From contig JAUKPH010000023.1 of the NCBI GenBank assembly GCA_030549335.1, positions 2,232,001-2,296,000 on the forward strand: a DNA stretch of 64,000 bases. The letters are read 5' to 3'. Shown here one piece after another: positions 1 to 12,026 of this stretch. The notes under the pieces are model-generated. The model was not told where the DNA came from. It saw only the letters and a list, made by a program, of their open reading frames with translations, and ran no database searches. The position numbers and the translations under genes are program-made. Source of the stretch: Pontederia crassipes. Its lineage: Eukaryota > Streptophyta > Magnoliopsida > Commelinales > Pontederiaceae. Positions within the stretch are counted from its first letter, which is position 1, and the number at the start of each line of letters is the position of its first letter.

Positions 1-240
1 CACATACACAAATGCAAGACTTTACTTCGCTGCTTAGTCCCTTTATAATACACACATAAGTGCAAAAATAAGTTTAAAGTAGTATAGGGTTGATCATCAG
101 TCATTCACAATCGTGACAGAGTTGTTGCGCCGGTAACAGTGGCCTTGAAACAACCCTCGAGTTTGTAAGTATTTATGAATCTTCACTATTATTTGATGTG
201 TATGAGGACTAGTGAGAATGTGGCCAAAGTTTGGCACAAA

Positions 241-538
241 ACACATTTATAAACACTAAATATGGGCATACCATATTTAAATCTTTCAGACTATATTAAA
301 GTCCTCCAAGTCAAATTTCGTTTGCACCAGAAAATATAGGAAAGTCATATTTTTGTCTTTCAAACCATATTAAAATCCTTCAGGTCATATTTCCCTTACA
401 CCAAAAAATACGACAGATCATATTTTTGCCTTCCAGACCGTATTAACACCTCATTTATCTCGCATTAAAAAATATGGGTAGGCCATATTTGTGCCTTCTT
501 GCCCATATTAAAGACCTCTATGTCATATTTCACTAGAT
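241..538. repeat. four degenerate ~70-bp tandem units
   Basis: Four successive units of about 65-75 bp each contain a variant of AAAATATGGGCATACCATAT, then a CTTYCAGACCATATTAAA block, then a GTCATATTTC block. The same motif series reappears at 55530-55720 inside the Ty3-like LTR, so it is a feature of that LTR family. Identity between units is only moderate, which indicates an old array. Confidence 0.6.
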
Positions 539-1636
539 TGTTTTATGAAATTTTGGAGAAAATAACACAAAGCATCCTAAAAGATTTCCAGAATGATCTA
601 TAAAAAGTTAGACATAAAAAATAGATTAAAAACATATCACATCATGCATTCACAGAGATCAAGGGTTCATCCCCAAAACATAAGAATATAATTCTACCAT
701 AATCTAGCATGATTATTCAAGAACAAGAATCACATATGAAAAGTTTTTAGATCTAATGCATAATGCAGCCTCAATCACAATCCCTACCGAGAGCTATAAT
801 GCCCAACTACGTACTCCTTTGGCCCCACAACAGATGAAATCGTAAAAACAATCACTTAAATTTAAATTCAAATATTCAATGGAAAATTAATATTAAAAAA
901 TAAATTAACTCTGGAAATTTTTAAAAATTTTGGCATGACGTATGCGTAAATTCATCCATACATCATATACAACACTTCATATATATCTCATCACAGACAA
1001 TTAACTTAAAAAATTTAATCATCACAGACAGTTATAAGAACATTAGTAGCAATTCAACAAATAGCTAAAAGAGTGGGACACGTGCCCAAATCAGTGAGTC
1101 ACAAGCTCACTCTCTAATCAAAATCACGAGTCAGATGCTCGTAAATCATATATCGTGAGCATCCATCGCTCCACATAATAATCCAACATCTCCAAAATAT
1201 TTCAAAACATTCTTCGGATAATAAATTCGTATAGAAAAATCTCAATGAAACACAAAGTTAGCAATTTTGATCACCCCTCTCACACATGTTCATTTCCTAG
1301 CTCCTTTACATTCCTTATTTTATGCTATGTAAGCTTCCATTCATTACCTATAAAAAAATTTAAATAAGAGGGGAGAGCATTAAGAAGTTCACTGAGTCAA
1401 ACAACTATCTCAAGTATTAAAACAACGAAGGAAAAAACAACCTCTTTATTTCTAAAAATAATTTCCGAACCTTTTTCATTTCTTCAAGGAAACTCATTTT
1501 AGTAATGATCATACCAAAATGAATGTTATGAGTGCACATGCATGGTAATAAGATAACATCAAAAAATTTGAAAAAACATCATCAAGCACGGATATTCATA
1601 CCACTCATCAATCGAGTGCTTCTTCACCTGCCCCCT

Positions 1637-1885
1637 GTGTCATATATCACCACGAGATGATTGTTCTAATTTCGTCCCTCGCATCACTATATCAACACAG
1701 GACGTTGAACCGCTCCTCGTGTCACTATATAGACACAAAGCTTGAGTTTGTTTCATTTCTTTCTCCACTTCATCCCTCGTGTCACTATATCGTTACGAGA
1801 TGGTTATTCTAATTTCATCATTCGTGTTATCGACATAGGGTGTTGAATCTGTTCTCGTGTCACTATATCAACACAAAGAAAATCG
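1637..1885. repeat. pair of imperfect ~100-bp direct repeats
   Basis: Two copies of about 100 bp (about 1637-1740 and 1786-1885) each run from a CGAGATG-TTCTAATTTC block to a CTCGTGTCACTATAT-ACACAAAG block. The motif GTGTCACTATAT occurs several times. No coding function is visible. Confidence 0.55.
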
Positions 1886-3030
1886 GACCCCAACCGGTCT
1901 ACTCAGAGTTGGCCAATCCTCCGAGGTGAAAAACACTCTGCATTATATGGGTTTTTACCTGTAATGCACATGATGCATGAATGCAAATCCGAAGTGGAAG
2001 CTTAGAATTAAAAGTCATCATATAAACATTTTTCTTTCAAAAATCCAAATATTTATTTCAATTGTGCGAGGAAAGACTCCGGCGGGTTTCCAAAATTCAT
2101 AATAAAATGTCACATATGAAGCATACAAATAAATATGAATGTGCATGAAGGAAACTATCACGAAAATATTATCACAGAATCCATTATATATCGGGTGGAA
2201 CAATGTCATCACTCTGTAGAGTTAAGCAAATCATATGAGATAAGTTTCCTCACCTCCTCGAATGAATTCAATCAAGTGTACAATCAACCTATTATCACTA
2301 TAAGAAAAACTGACATCAACGAAGAGAAAAGTGACCGCTAAATGTTAAATTCCCATCGTTAAAAATTAATAACATTCAAAAAATTTGGTTGTCGCCGGTC
2401 GTTATAGGCTCCGCCGTTAAAGATTATTAACGACGGAGCCAACTGGTCGGTCGTTAAAACTTATCAATGGCGAGCAAAAATGTGGTCATTAAACATCTTC
2501 AATGACCATAAATCTGATCACTAAAATGATTTAATGACCACTGAAATGTGGACGTTTAAAGTTAGTAACAACCGGAATCATGCTTGTCATTAATTGACCT
2601 ATGAAAAACTATCCCATTAACAACCACCAATCCGGCCATTAAAATAATTGACATGAAAGACCATCAATCTAGTTGTTAAAACAACTATTGATCAACAATG
2701 ATCTTATCAAAAATATTTATTAATTATATTTTGGAGCAGACATCTATTTGTACATTTTCATTGCATTTAGGATCACAAAAACAATATGAAAAACTTAGAA
2801 AATCTAAAATAACTTATAACAGACATATATTATATAAAAACAAAGATCATAGTAACAAGTGTTTTTTTTCTCTACATCTTGAGGCAAAAATAAAATGCTG
2901 CCTAAGTTTCTATCTTCTTTTCAAATTTTGAGTCCAAGAGCTAGTCTGGCTTGATTGTAACAGTTGTGTGCTGCTTATCCATGCCATACTCGATATGCTT
3001 TTTCTTGGTAGGATACTCCATTTAAATTAG

Positions 3031-3070
3031 CCGACCTCACCTAGTGGGATAAGGCTTTGTTGTTGTTGAT
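3031..3070 (+). mobile_element. 40-bp 5'-truncated retroposon with 16-bp TSD
   Basis: The sequence starts AGCCGACCTCACCTAGTGGG and ends in a (GTT)n tail. It is flanked by perfect 16-bp direct repeats, ATACTCCATTTAAATT, at 3015-3030 and 3071-3086. A long target duplication plus a simple-repeat 3' tail is the mark of target-primed reverse transcription (LINE or SINE). Only the last 40 bp of the parent is present. A near-identical tail lies on the other strand at 33680-33723 in an intron of the RNA polymerase II gene. Confidence 0.85.
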
Positions 3071-4304
3071 ACTCCATTTAAATTGAAGTGCCACTATCTG
3101 ACCATCAGATTTCCTTATAATTGATACATCATGCCACTCATGCTCCCCTCCAATCGACCAATCTAAAAAAAAAAGATATAAATCTGGAGCATCAAGTGGA
3201 AACAAACTATAAATGCAAGCCCCAAATCTTATGTCATTAAAATAATTGTGAATATAATCTAGAAGAGACAGATGTGTCGTTCTTTTCTATGTAAACACAA
3301 ATCTACACCTTTTTAATGTAATTAGAAAAACAACTAGCTTTGTGAACATATCACCAACACACCAGAACATCCATTGATCTGATAAGTGCTCAAACTAATG
3401 CTTTTAGAGTAGATAAAAAGTTACCTCACCTTAGTTACCCAAAAGTAATGCCACGGTGTGATGCCCTTTCAATTAGCAAGAATTATAACTTCATATGATC
3501 TGCAAAAAATTCCATGCATCAATTAAAGTTGGCTAAGGATTAGAGTGTGATAGTTACACGGCATTCATATATAAATGCAAATGATCATATTATTAAAACA
3601 CATTGCCAAATGAGAAGCATCAGAGTAAAGAACAGCCCATGCAATTAAGGTTGTGTTGGATGAGTGAGCCATTCACGGGTGGGAAGTGGGAACAGCCCCA
3701 TGTGTTTAAAGCATTCCTTCAAACCCAACAAAAAATTACCAAAGTCAATTTTGACCAATTGTAACAAACGCAAATACTTTTTGCGTCCATGATATGCATA
3801 AATGTGCTTACATATTTGATGGTACAATTTACAAGATACCGACATTGAGAATCTTGCACATAAGAACATCAACAGGAAAAAGGATCAAGGATAACTGCAT
3901 ATTCATTAAATTGCATCGATAGTCAAAACACAAAAAATCAAATAAAAGAATCAATTAGTTACAACGAAAAAGGGAGAATCTCCAGGAGCACACATGATTG
4001 AGAATGCTTCTTGGCAATTTGTGCAACACATAGAATGAGAAGAAGGGCACAGATGACGATTACATGTTGCTTGAAAATCAGAGAAATTAGGGGCGAAGGA
4101 CATTATTGCCAATAGAAAGGATCACATGGGGTCACAGGAGATCCTCATTGTTGATGGCGAACTAGCATGTCGAAGGAGAGCCTTATAGTTGATGATCAGA
4201 TGAGATCATCGCTGGTAGGATGAGGCCATGAATCTTGCGATTGAACTTATCAGGATATGGAGTCTACGCAGTGCTGCTCAAACCTAGGGTTTTATTTAAA
4301 TAAA

Positions 4305-4519
4305 AAAGGCTACTGGCGTCTTCTTTTCACTAGAGAAATTTTTTTTTTAATTTGTTGTATCAGTCAATTAATTAGAAACGACATGACTTATGGTCTTTAA
4401 TTCTAATAATCTAAAGGCTACTGGCGTCTTCTTTTCACTAGAGAAATTTTTTTTTAATTTGTTGTATCAGTCAATTAATTAGAAACGACATGACTTATGG
4501 TCTTTAATTCTAATAATCT
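4305..4519. repeat. near-perfect 108-bp tandem duplication
   Basis: The units at 4305-4412 and 4413-4519 both begin AAAGGCTACTGGCGTCTTCT and differ, as far as I can see, only by one T in a homopolymer run. The near identity suggests a recent slippage or unequal-exchange event inside the CACTA element. Confidence 0.9.
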
Positions 4520-4763
4520 TTTAGAGCCATATAAATGGCTGTGATTATATGGATCTTTAACGATCATAGTAATACATGATCATTATTGATCATATTTAAC
4601 GACCAGATCTAATTTTTTAATGATAAGATATTTTCTTGTCGTTAATAATATATTTTATTAATGATCTAACATTTTTCTCATTGTTGTAAAGCATAACTAA
4701 CGGCCACTTTTACATCTGGCCATTAAAACTTGGTCGTTAAGGACAAGTTTTCTTGTAGTGTGT

Positions 4764-7501
4764 GGGCATTTCATTGACTTAGACATTGATCATCACCACC
4801 TAAAAGCATTTACTTATATTCATACTTGAGATATATGATAAAATAATCACTCATGTCCTAATAATAATATTTTTTTCCCAATTATTTGAGAAATTAAATC
4901 TGATGACAAAGCAACATTTAAATGAACATTTTAAGATAAAAAAAATACACAAATAAACTTAATAGGATGAAATTCCCGTGTAATTTAAATTATATCCATT
5001 CAAGTATTTTTCATGTCATAAAAACTCTTTTTATTATTTTAAATTATTAAATCCAAAAATCACAATTGATTTGTGCCCTATATATTATTCAATATAAAAT
5101 TCCTATGCCTATAATATAACAATAGAAATTTTAATTATTGATAATCTCCTCGTGTTATTACTAATGTAGCCATATTTGAATTTTTATATACAACCTTAAA
5201 TACTATAGGATGCTAATCTAAATTTGTGAATTTATAATCTGCCATAATATAATACTTATCTAATGAATGGCAATCAAATTCTATTAGTTCACATACTAAG
5301 CATGCCTTTGGAAGTAGAGTATCTCTCATTTGCACTTGAACTTTCAAATACAGTAGACAACCCATTTAATGAAACTAATAAATTAAATTAACAACACTAA
5401 TCTCTTGAATTATGTATCCCTTTTCTCTTATTTCCACCGACAGCCAACTTAAGCATCAAATTGGCCTCGAAGTCAAACTTACAACTAATGGAAACTTCAC
5501 AAGAATGTTTAAAAGACCAATTCTAGACTAATCGGCCAAGAATCCAGCAGGAATTACTTTGAGCATTTGTTTGGCAGCCTCAAACTATTTCCGGATGACC
5601 AACATTGATCAACTTTAAATAAATGCCAAATCAAGGAAGCATTAGGCGTCATCCAGAAAGCCAATGAACAAATAAAAAATCAGACCCCCAATTAATCCAT
5701 GATGCATTCTCACATTACCAAGTACAAATCATTAGGAACTCACCGGTGAAAGGATCGGCGCGAACTGAAGTCGAGAAACACCACCAACGAACTTCCCCCC
5801 TTTCTAGTATTCGGCATTTACTGTGTCGTCTATAGTGGACCGATCATCTCCTACCCGTGTCGAATTGTTCATCTCGTTGCCCTCTTTCCAATGACATTGC
5901 ACACGCAAAAAATGGAGGTCAGATGGCAACGAACGGGGCGTCAAAAGTAACAGCGATTAGAGCTCCTCGCGCAGCACTGTAGCAATTGAGAATGCAAAGT
6001 AGAATGGAGGAGGAGAAGATGGGTTCCTCTCTCCTCTTTTCCACATATTATTCTTTTTTTTTTGTTGCATGTCAAAAGGCCAAAATGTCTTTACCTTTTA
6101 AATTAATTCCACCTTTATTTTTTCATAAATGTACAAAACGTTACAGCTAGGATGTCCTTGAATCTCTCAATCCAAACATGCAAATATTGAAAAGGAGAGA
6201 GTTGGTTGGATCCCCTATACATACCTAGAACTTTGATATTTTTTCTTCTTCGTTGATCCCTTTTTCCTTGTCCATGTCTTCTTCTCCTTTGTCCTCCTCT
6301 TTTTCCTCGCTCTCCTCCTTCATCTAGGGTTGTACCCATCACGTGGTAGAAATAAAAAAAGAGAAGAGAGAGAGGGTTTGGGGGCTTTTTATAGAGTATA
6401 GTCTAAGACTTCTTAGTTTTTCCTCCAAATGACTTAAACACCTTTATTTAAAAATTGGGGTTGATACAGTCTCATTCCATGTCATGACATCAACTATGTG
6501 GAACTCATTTTGAACTCGCCATAGATCCAGCCCAAATTTTTTGAGAACTCACCATGAGTTTAAGGTGTTTTGGCACTCTGCCGCAACAACTCAGCCCATG
6601 CGCCATCATCCCTACCCAAGGCTTCCATAATATAAAAGTAGTACAAGTTGCAACGTCATACCCAATCTGAGCCACATCGAATTTTGAATTATTGACTAGT
6701 AGGTTTTTTTTATTTAGAGCCATATTCGTGTCAACTTCAGCTCGGACACAAACCTAACCTTGGTTTGGCCTTGTTAAGATTGTGTTTCATTGATTGTTGG
6801 TGATTTATTATCATATGATTGATGCATGGTTAATTAGCCTTTTTACCCTTGAAGTAGATCATGTAAAGTTGAAACAAAATATAGATAAATAGGTTATTAA
6901 ATAAAAGTGGTAACACTCAAGTTCACAATGTGCATTGATAATAAAAATTAAAGTTATTGGGTTAAAGAAAAGCTTGGTTTGGGATTGATGCACAATCTAT
7001 ACTCGTTTAGGTTTAAAGTAGCCCTTTTCTGATTTTGACTTGATCCATCATGACCCTAAGATATATGAAATTATCATGGTAATTCATCATAAAAGTTAAA
7101 GAGCTCTAATACAAAAACACACATAAAAATTTCTAAGTTATTTAATGTAATTAATCGGTAAATTGCTATACTATAATCAGTATTTGTTAAACTATGATTT
7201 ATTTCTATTAAGAGATAATATTCATCTATGCTATCTTATGTATTGAGCATCATTACTTATAAAAATTTTATTTCCTGTATTTGAATGTCACAGACAATTA
7301 ACCCTGCTAGTTCGGAATGAAGATCTATGTTGCGACAATGTTTATGGTCATGCCAAGTAGCACATGGGACTAAGTCATTGGAAAATTCTAAATTATATTT
7401 GATGTAATAGTTATTTGAATGTTATTTAGCATTTAGGAAAACTACTAGGAAAATATAATTATTTAACTTTCATATTCTCTCTAATAAAGTTAGTCGTTTT
7501 T
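4764..7501. other. intergenic repeat-derived DNA, no gene seen
   Basis: AT-rich DNA without a recognisable protein. On the minus strand a TATAAAAAG box is followed by a pyrimidine-rich stretch near 6340-6380, the layout of an LTR or host promoter, but no transcript can be assigned. Part of this stretch may belong to the same decayed LTR DNA as 1-2295. That is inference. Confidence 0.4.
6385..6393 (-). promoter_or_regulatory. TATA-box-like TATAAAAAG
   Basis: On the minus strand CTATAAAAAGCCCCC precedes a CT-rich leader-like segment. No supported gene starts downstream on this strand, so it is more likely a relic LTR promoter than a host promoter. Confidence 0.35.
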
Positions 7502-8679
7502 TGTTGAATCACGTACTATTCCCGTGTTTTGATGATAACAAACACAATTGGTCGGCAAATGTTATTAATAAGTTTGTCAAGTTACATATATACAGGAACA
7601 AGTTTAATAGCAAAAGAGCTGACAAAGAAACATGAAGAAATCAAAGGCCGATCGAAGGACTGGACGACCGGACGAATGATCGAGGAAAACAGAAGCATGA
7701 AAACTATTGAAGCTATGAGGCCAGTCACAAGATCGGTCGACCGGATGAGCGACCAAAGAAAATAGAATGTGCATTATCAATAAATCAATAACCGATCGAA
7801 GGACTGGTTGATCGAATGCAAGACCGAAGTAAATAGAACTCAAAGACGTTGAAGAAATCAATGACCAGTCAAGCGACCGATCGTTCGATGCAGTTCGAAC
7901 AGAACAGTAAGCAAAAACAAGTCTAAAGCAAAAAGTCGAGCATGGGACCGGTTGTCCGACCATGCATCCGAAATGAACAAAAGGTGAAAACAAGTGGAAA
8001 TGAGGAATCGGTCATAGGACTGGCCGACAAACTAAGCGACCGAAATAAACAGTGAACTCAAACACTGTGGAAAACTTCTAATCGGTCGACCGCCCTTGCC
8101 AATCGATTGACCGACTCGGTGTGATCTACTGTAGTAACGACTATTTTTCATACAAAATCTTTTGATCCCAAATATAAAAGATCTTGGCAAGCATGCTATA
8201 AAAAAAGTCTAGATCGTATAAGAAGGTACTCAACCAATCACAAGCAATCAAGGAAGATCATTCTCATCGTTTTTCTCCTGAAAAAAACCCTAGATCCCTT
8301 TCTTCTCACTGCTCTCTACTGGAATCATTCCGGTGATCATTTGTGAAAAAGAGAGATTGAGATATCTGCAAATTTGTATTCCTCTTAAGCCGAGAAGAAG
8401 GTGGTGCATGTGTAAATGGGTTTCCTTCTCCCTTTGAGAAAGGAGGACGTTAGTGAATCTTTAACGGTCTCGAGATCGAGAAGTCAGAGCGGGGACATAG
8501 ACCAAAGAGTTGGGCCAAACCTCGACAACAAATTTTGTGTTTGCTCTCTATCTTATTTTTGTTATCATTTTGCGTTAACTGTGTTACATTTAGCATTCTC
8601 ACGAAAAACTTCTAAAAGCAAAAGTTTGGAATTTCAAGATTACCCCCCCCCCCCCCTCTTGGTGCCCTACGATCTTACA
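7502..8679 (+). repeat. 5' LTR of a SIRE/Maximus-type Ty1/copia element
   Basis: It begins TGTTGAATCACGTACTATTC and ends GATCTTACA, about 1.18 kb, with TG...CA boundaries. It is followed directly by a primer-binding-like sequence resembling TGGTATCAGAGC (initiator-methionine tRNA type). The same LTR recurs in minus orientation at 14868 and 18867, and in shortened plus form at 22223. The body carries many GGTCGACCG-type palindromes, and a poly-C run lies near the 3' end (8643-8656). Confidence 0.85.
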
Positions 8680-10213
8680 ATTAGTAGCAGAGCCTAGGTT
8701 TACTCTTGTGATTAAGATTTAATTATCTTTAAGAATCATGACATCAAATAAATTTATTCTCAGTGAAGGTCAATCGACCAACTGCCCTCCACTTTTCAAT
8801 GCATCTAACTTTGCGTACTGGAAAATTAGAATGTAGACGTATGTATGTTCCATTGATATTGATATTTGGGATGTAATTGAAAATGGTTTTAATTTGCATG
8901 AAAAATTACCAACAATACACACTGATGGAGAAAGAATTTTAGCTAAACTAGATTGGAAGGCGAAAAATCTTCTTTATTGTGCTTTAGATACTACTTAATT
9001 TAATTGCATATCTACCTGCCTGAATGCAAATGAAATTGGGAGAAAACTTCTTATTACTCATGAAGGAATTGAGAAAGTTAAGGAATCTAGGTTAAATCTC
9101 CTGAATCATCAATATGACTCATTCAAAATGCTTGAAAATAAAACTATTAATAGTATGGTTGTACGCTTTAATGATATTGTGAATGGTTTAGCCTCTTTGA
9201 GCGAGCCAAGAACTAATGCTCAAAAAGTAAAAAAGTTTTTCAGGTCACTCTCTCCAAAATGCCATACAAAGAGAACAATGATAGAAGAAAAAGAGTTAAA
9301 CAAACTAGACTTCGACGATCTCATAGGATTATTACTAACCTATGAGGTAGGAATAAAAGAAGGAGGCAAATGTCACAAAGAAAAAGGCCTTAGACTTAAA
9401 GGTAAACATTCATGAAGAAAAAACAAACAAAGATGAAGAGGATGTCGATGAAAGACAGTTGACACTCTATGCAAGAAAGCTCCACAAGTATTTGAGATTT
9501 GCCAAGCAAAGAAAGAAAGGTGAATCATTTCGAAGAAAGTCAACAAGCAAAAATCAAATCACCTGCTTTGAATGCAAAAAGACTGGACACTACAAAAATG
9601 AGTGTCCAAATCTTGTAAAAAAGGACAAAGATGTGAAATCTTCAAAGAAGAAGAAGAAGACTCTTCAAGTGATGAAGATGAAGCTTATCTTCCGCAAACG
9701 AAGAGGAAGCGTCAAGAAAAAAAAGGAAGAAAGGTAAATGATATTTGGACAGTAGCTGCTCAAGACACATGATAGGAGATGCATCAAATTTTGTCACCTT
9801 AAAAAAGTAGAATGGAGGAACAATCACTTTTGGAAACAATGCAAAAGGAAAAGTTATTGATATAGGTAACATTGGTAAAAATGATAAAATCTTTCTTTAA
9901 AATGTATGGCTAGTAGATAATTTGAAGCATAACCAATTAGTATTAGTCAACTTTGTGATAAAAAACTTTCTAGTAAAATTTGAAAAAAGAAAACTGTCTA
10001 ATACTAGATGAAAATGAAAATTTGCTACACAATGACTTGAGACACAATAACATATATAAAATTGACTTTGAGAACCTAGAAAATGAACAGAGTTTAAGTG
10101 TGTTGCATGATTATTCAACCTTATGTCATAGACGACTTGGTCATGTGAATTTTAAATTATCAATGGAGCTTTCTAAAAATGAACTAGTGAGAGGATTACC
10201 ATGTGAATTTTAA
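8680..10213 (+). mobile_element. gag, protease and pre-integrase part of the outer copia element (fossil)
   Basis: After the primer-binding site (8680-8697), a gag-like reading begins with ATG at 8738. It includes a gag polyprotein segment and a CCHC zinc knuckle (CFECKKTGHYKNEC, about 9576-9617). A retroviral-type aspartic protease region and a GAG-pre-integrase segment (HRRLGHVNF, about 10129-10155) follow. The coding is broken in several places and this is a fossil. It shares its family with the minus-strand copies at 10316-20063. The integrase and reverse transcriptase expected next are absent; the sequence switches to minus-strand elements near 10.3 kb. Confidence 0.8.
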
Positions 10214-12026
10214 ATTATTAAAAGAGCTTTCTAAAAATGAGCTTTTTAAATTAGTAAAGGAGCTTTTTAAAAATGACCTTTTTAAATTATTAACATGTGA
10301 ATTTTGGTGTTCTTCTATAAATGAGCTCAAAACAAGTTTTCTTTGTTAGGGGTCTTATTAAAATTCTATTTAATAAATAGCATGAGGTGTTCATAGCTTC
10401 TGCTCGAGTACTTTCATTTAGAATGATTCTTGCCATTTTCTGTATAGTCCTATTTTTTCTTTCAACAATTCCATTTTGTTGAGGGTTTTTAGGTGTGGAA
10501 AAATTATGTGAAATTCCATTTTTTTCACAAAATAATTCAAACTTATTAGTTTCAAATTATCCACCATGATCACTTCTAAATTTTTAGATTTTTTTTATCA
10601 ATTTTATTTTGTACTCTTTTTGCAAATTTCAGAAATGTATGAAAAACTTCATCTTTGTGAGTAAGAAATAAAGTCCAAAATGAAAGTAGTCATCTACAAG
10701 TATAGGAACATATCTTTTTCTACCTAAACTTGTAAAATCAATTGGACCAAATAAGTTTCAGGATTCTACTGGTACTACTAAGGTCTTTTGATTTAAAGGA
10801 ACTTTTTGTTTATTTTCTTTTTAAACAATAATAACGCACAATATTATTTCTCAATTTTTATTCGTAATCCTCTCACTAGTTCATTTTTAGAAAGCTTCTT
10901 TAATAATTTAAAATTCACATGACCAAGTCATCTATGCCATAAGGTTGAATCATCATGCAATGCACTTAAACACTTTTCATTTTCTAAATCCTCAAAGTCA
11001 ATTTTATATATGTTATTGTGTCTAAAGGCAATGTGCAGCAAATTTTCATTTTCATCTAGTATTAGACATTTTTCTTTTTAAAATTTTACTAGAAAGTTTT
11101 TATCACAAAATTGACTAATACTAATTAGGTTATGCTTCAAATTATCTACTAGCCATACATTTTAAACAAAGATTTTATCATTTTTACCAATGTTAACCTA
11201 TACCAATAACCTTTCCTTTTGCATTGTTTCCAAAAGTGTCAGTTCCTTTGTTCATTTTTTTTTCAAGGTGACAAAATTTGATGCATCCCCTATCATGTGT
11301 CTTGAGCAGCCACTATCCAAATACCATTTATTTTCCTTCATTTTTTTATGTTTCCTCTTCATTTTCCATGAGACAGAGATAAGCTTCATCTTCATCACTT
11401 GAGGAAGAATTGTCTTCTTCCTGTTCACTTTCATCCCAAATAACTTGAAGAGCCTTCTTCTTCTTCTTTAAAGATTTCACCTCTTTGTCCTTTCTTACAA
11501 GGTTTGGACACTCATTTTTGTAACGTCTAGTCTTTTTACATTCAAAGCAGATGATTTTATTTTTGCTTGTTGACTTTCTTCGGAACGATTCACCTTTCTT
11601 TCTTTGCTTGGCAAATCTCAAATACTTGTCTAGCTTTCTTGCATAGAATGTCAACTTTCTTTCATCGACATCCTCTTTGTCTTTGTTTGTTTCTTCTTCA
11701 TCAACTTTTACCTTTAAGACTAGGGCCTTTTTCTTTGTAACATTTGTGTCATCATCTTCTTTTATTCCTATCTCATAGGTTAATAATGATCCTATGAGAT
11801 CGTCAAAGTCCAGCTTGTTTAAATCTTTTTCTTCTATCACTGTTCTCTTTGTATGCCATTTTGGAGAGCGTGACTTGAGAAACTTTTTTATTTTTTGAGC
11901 ATTAGTTCTTGGCTCGCCCAAATAGGCTAAGTCATTTACAATATCATTAAAGTGTACAACCATACTATTAATAGTTTCATTTTCAAGCATTTTGAATGAG
12001 TCATATTGATGATTCAAGAGATTTAA

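Larger units (their letters stand above)
1..2295. repeat. decayed LTR-type repeat DNA, no gene
   Basis: No open frame here resembles a protein I recognise. The stretch is AT-rich and holds two sets of degenerate internal repeats (241-538 and 1637-1885, listed separately). Positions 190-290 resemble 54810-54900, which sits in a Ty3-like LTR, so at least the left part is probably old LTR DNA. The CACTA element starting at 2296 was inserted at the right edge. The family assignment is inference and the ends are not defined. Confidence 0.4.
2296..4760. mobile_element. non-autonomous CACTA (En/Spm-type) DNA transposon
   Basis: The left end reads CACTATAAGAAAAACT and the right end, on the other strand, reads CACTACAAGAAAACTT, the classic CACTA terminal inverted repeat. 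The flanking triplets are TAT and TGT, an imperfect 3-bp target duplication. Both subterminal regions (2330-2690 and about 4520-4745) are packed with short repeats in both orientations built on GTCGTTAA and GGCCATTAAAA, as expected for transposase-binding subterminal arrays. No transposase-like frame is present, so the 2.46 kb element must depend on an autonomous partner. It contains a 40-bp retroposon (3031-3070) and a tandem duplication (4305-4519). Confidence 0.85.

Noticed and set aside
241-538. CRISPR-like array
   Set aside because: Units are degenerate, contiguous and without distinct spacers; the surroundings are a plant nuclear genome.
8680-8697. Part of a tRNA gene
   Set aside because: Only a primer-binding-site-like match next to an LTR; no cloverleaf or box A/B arrangement.
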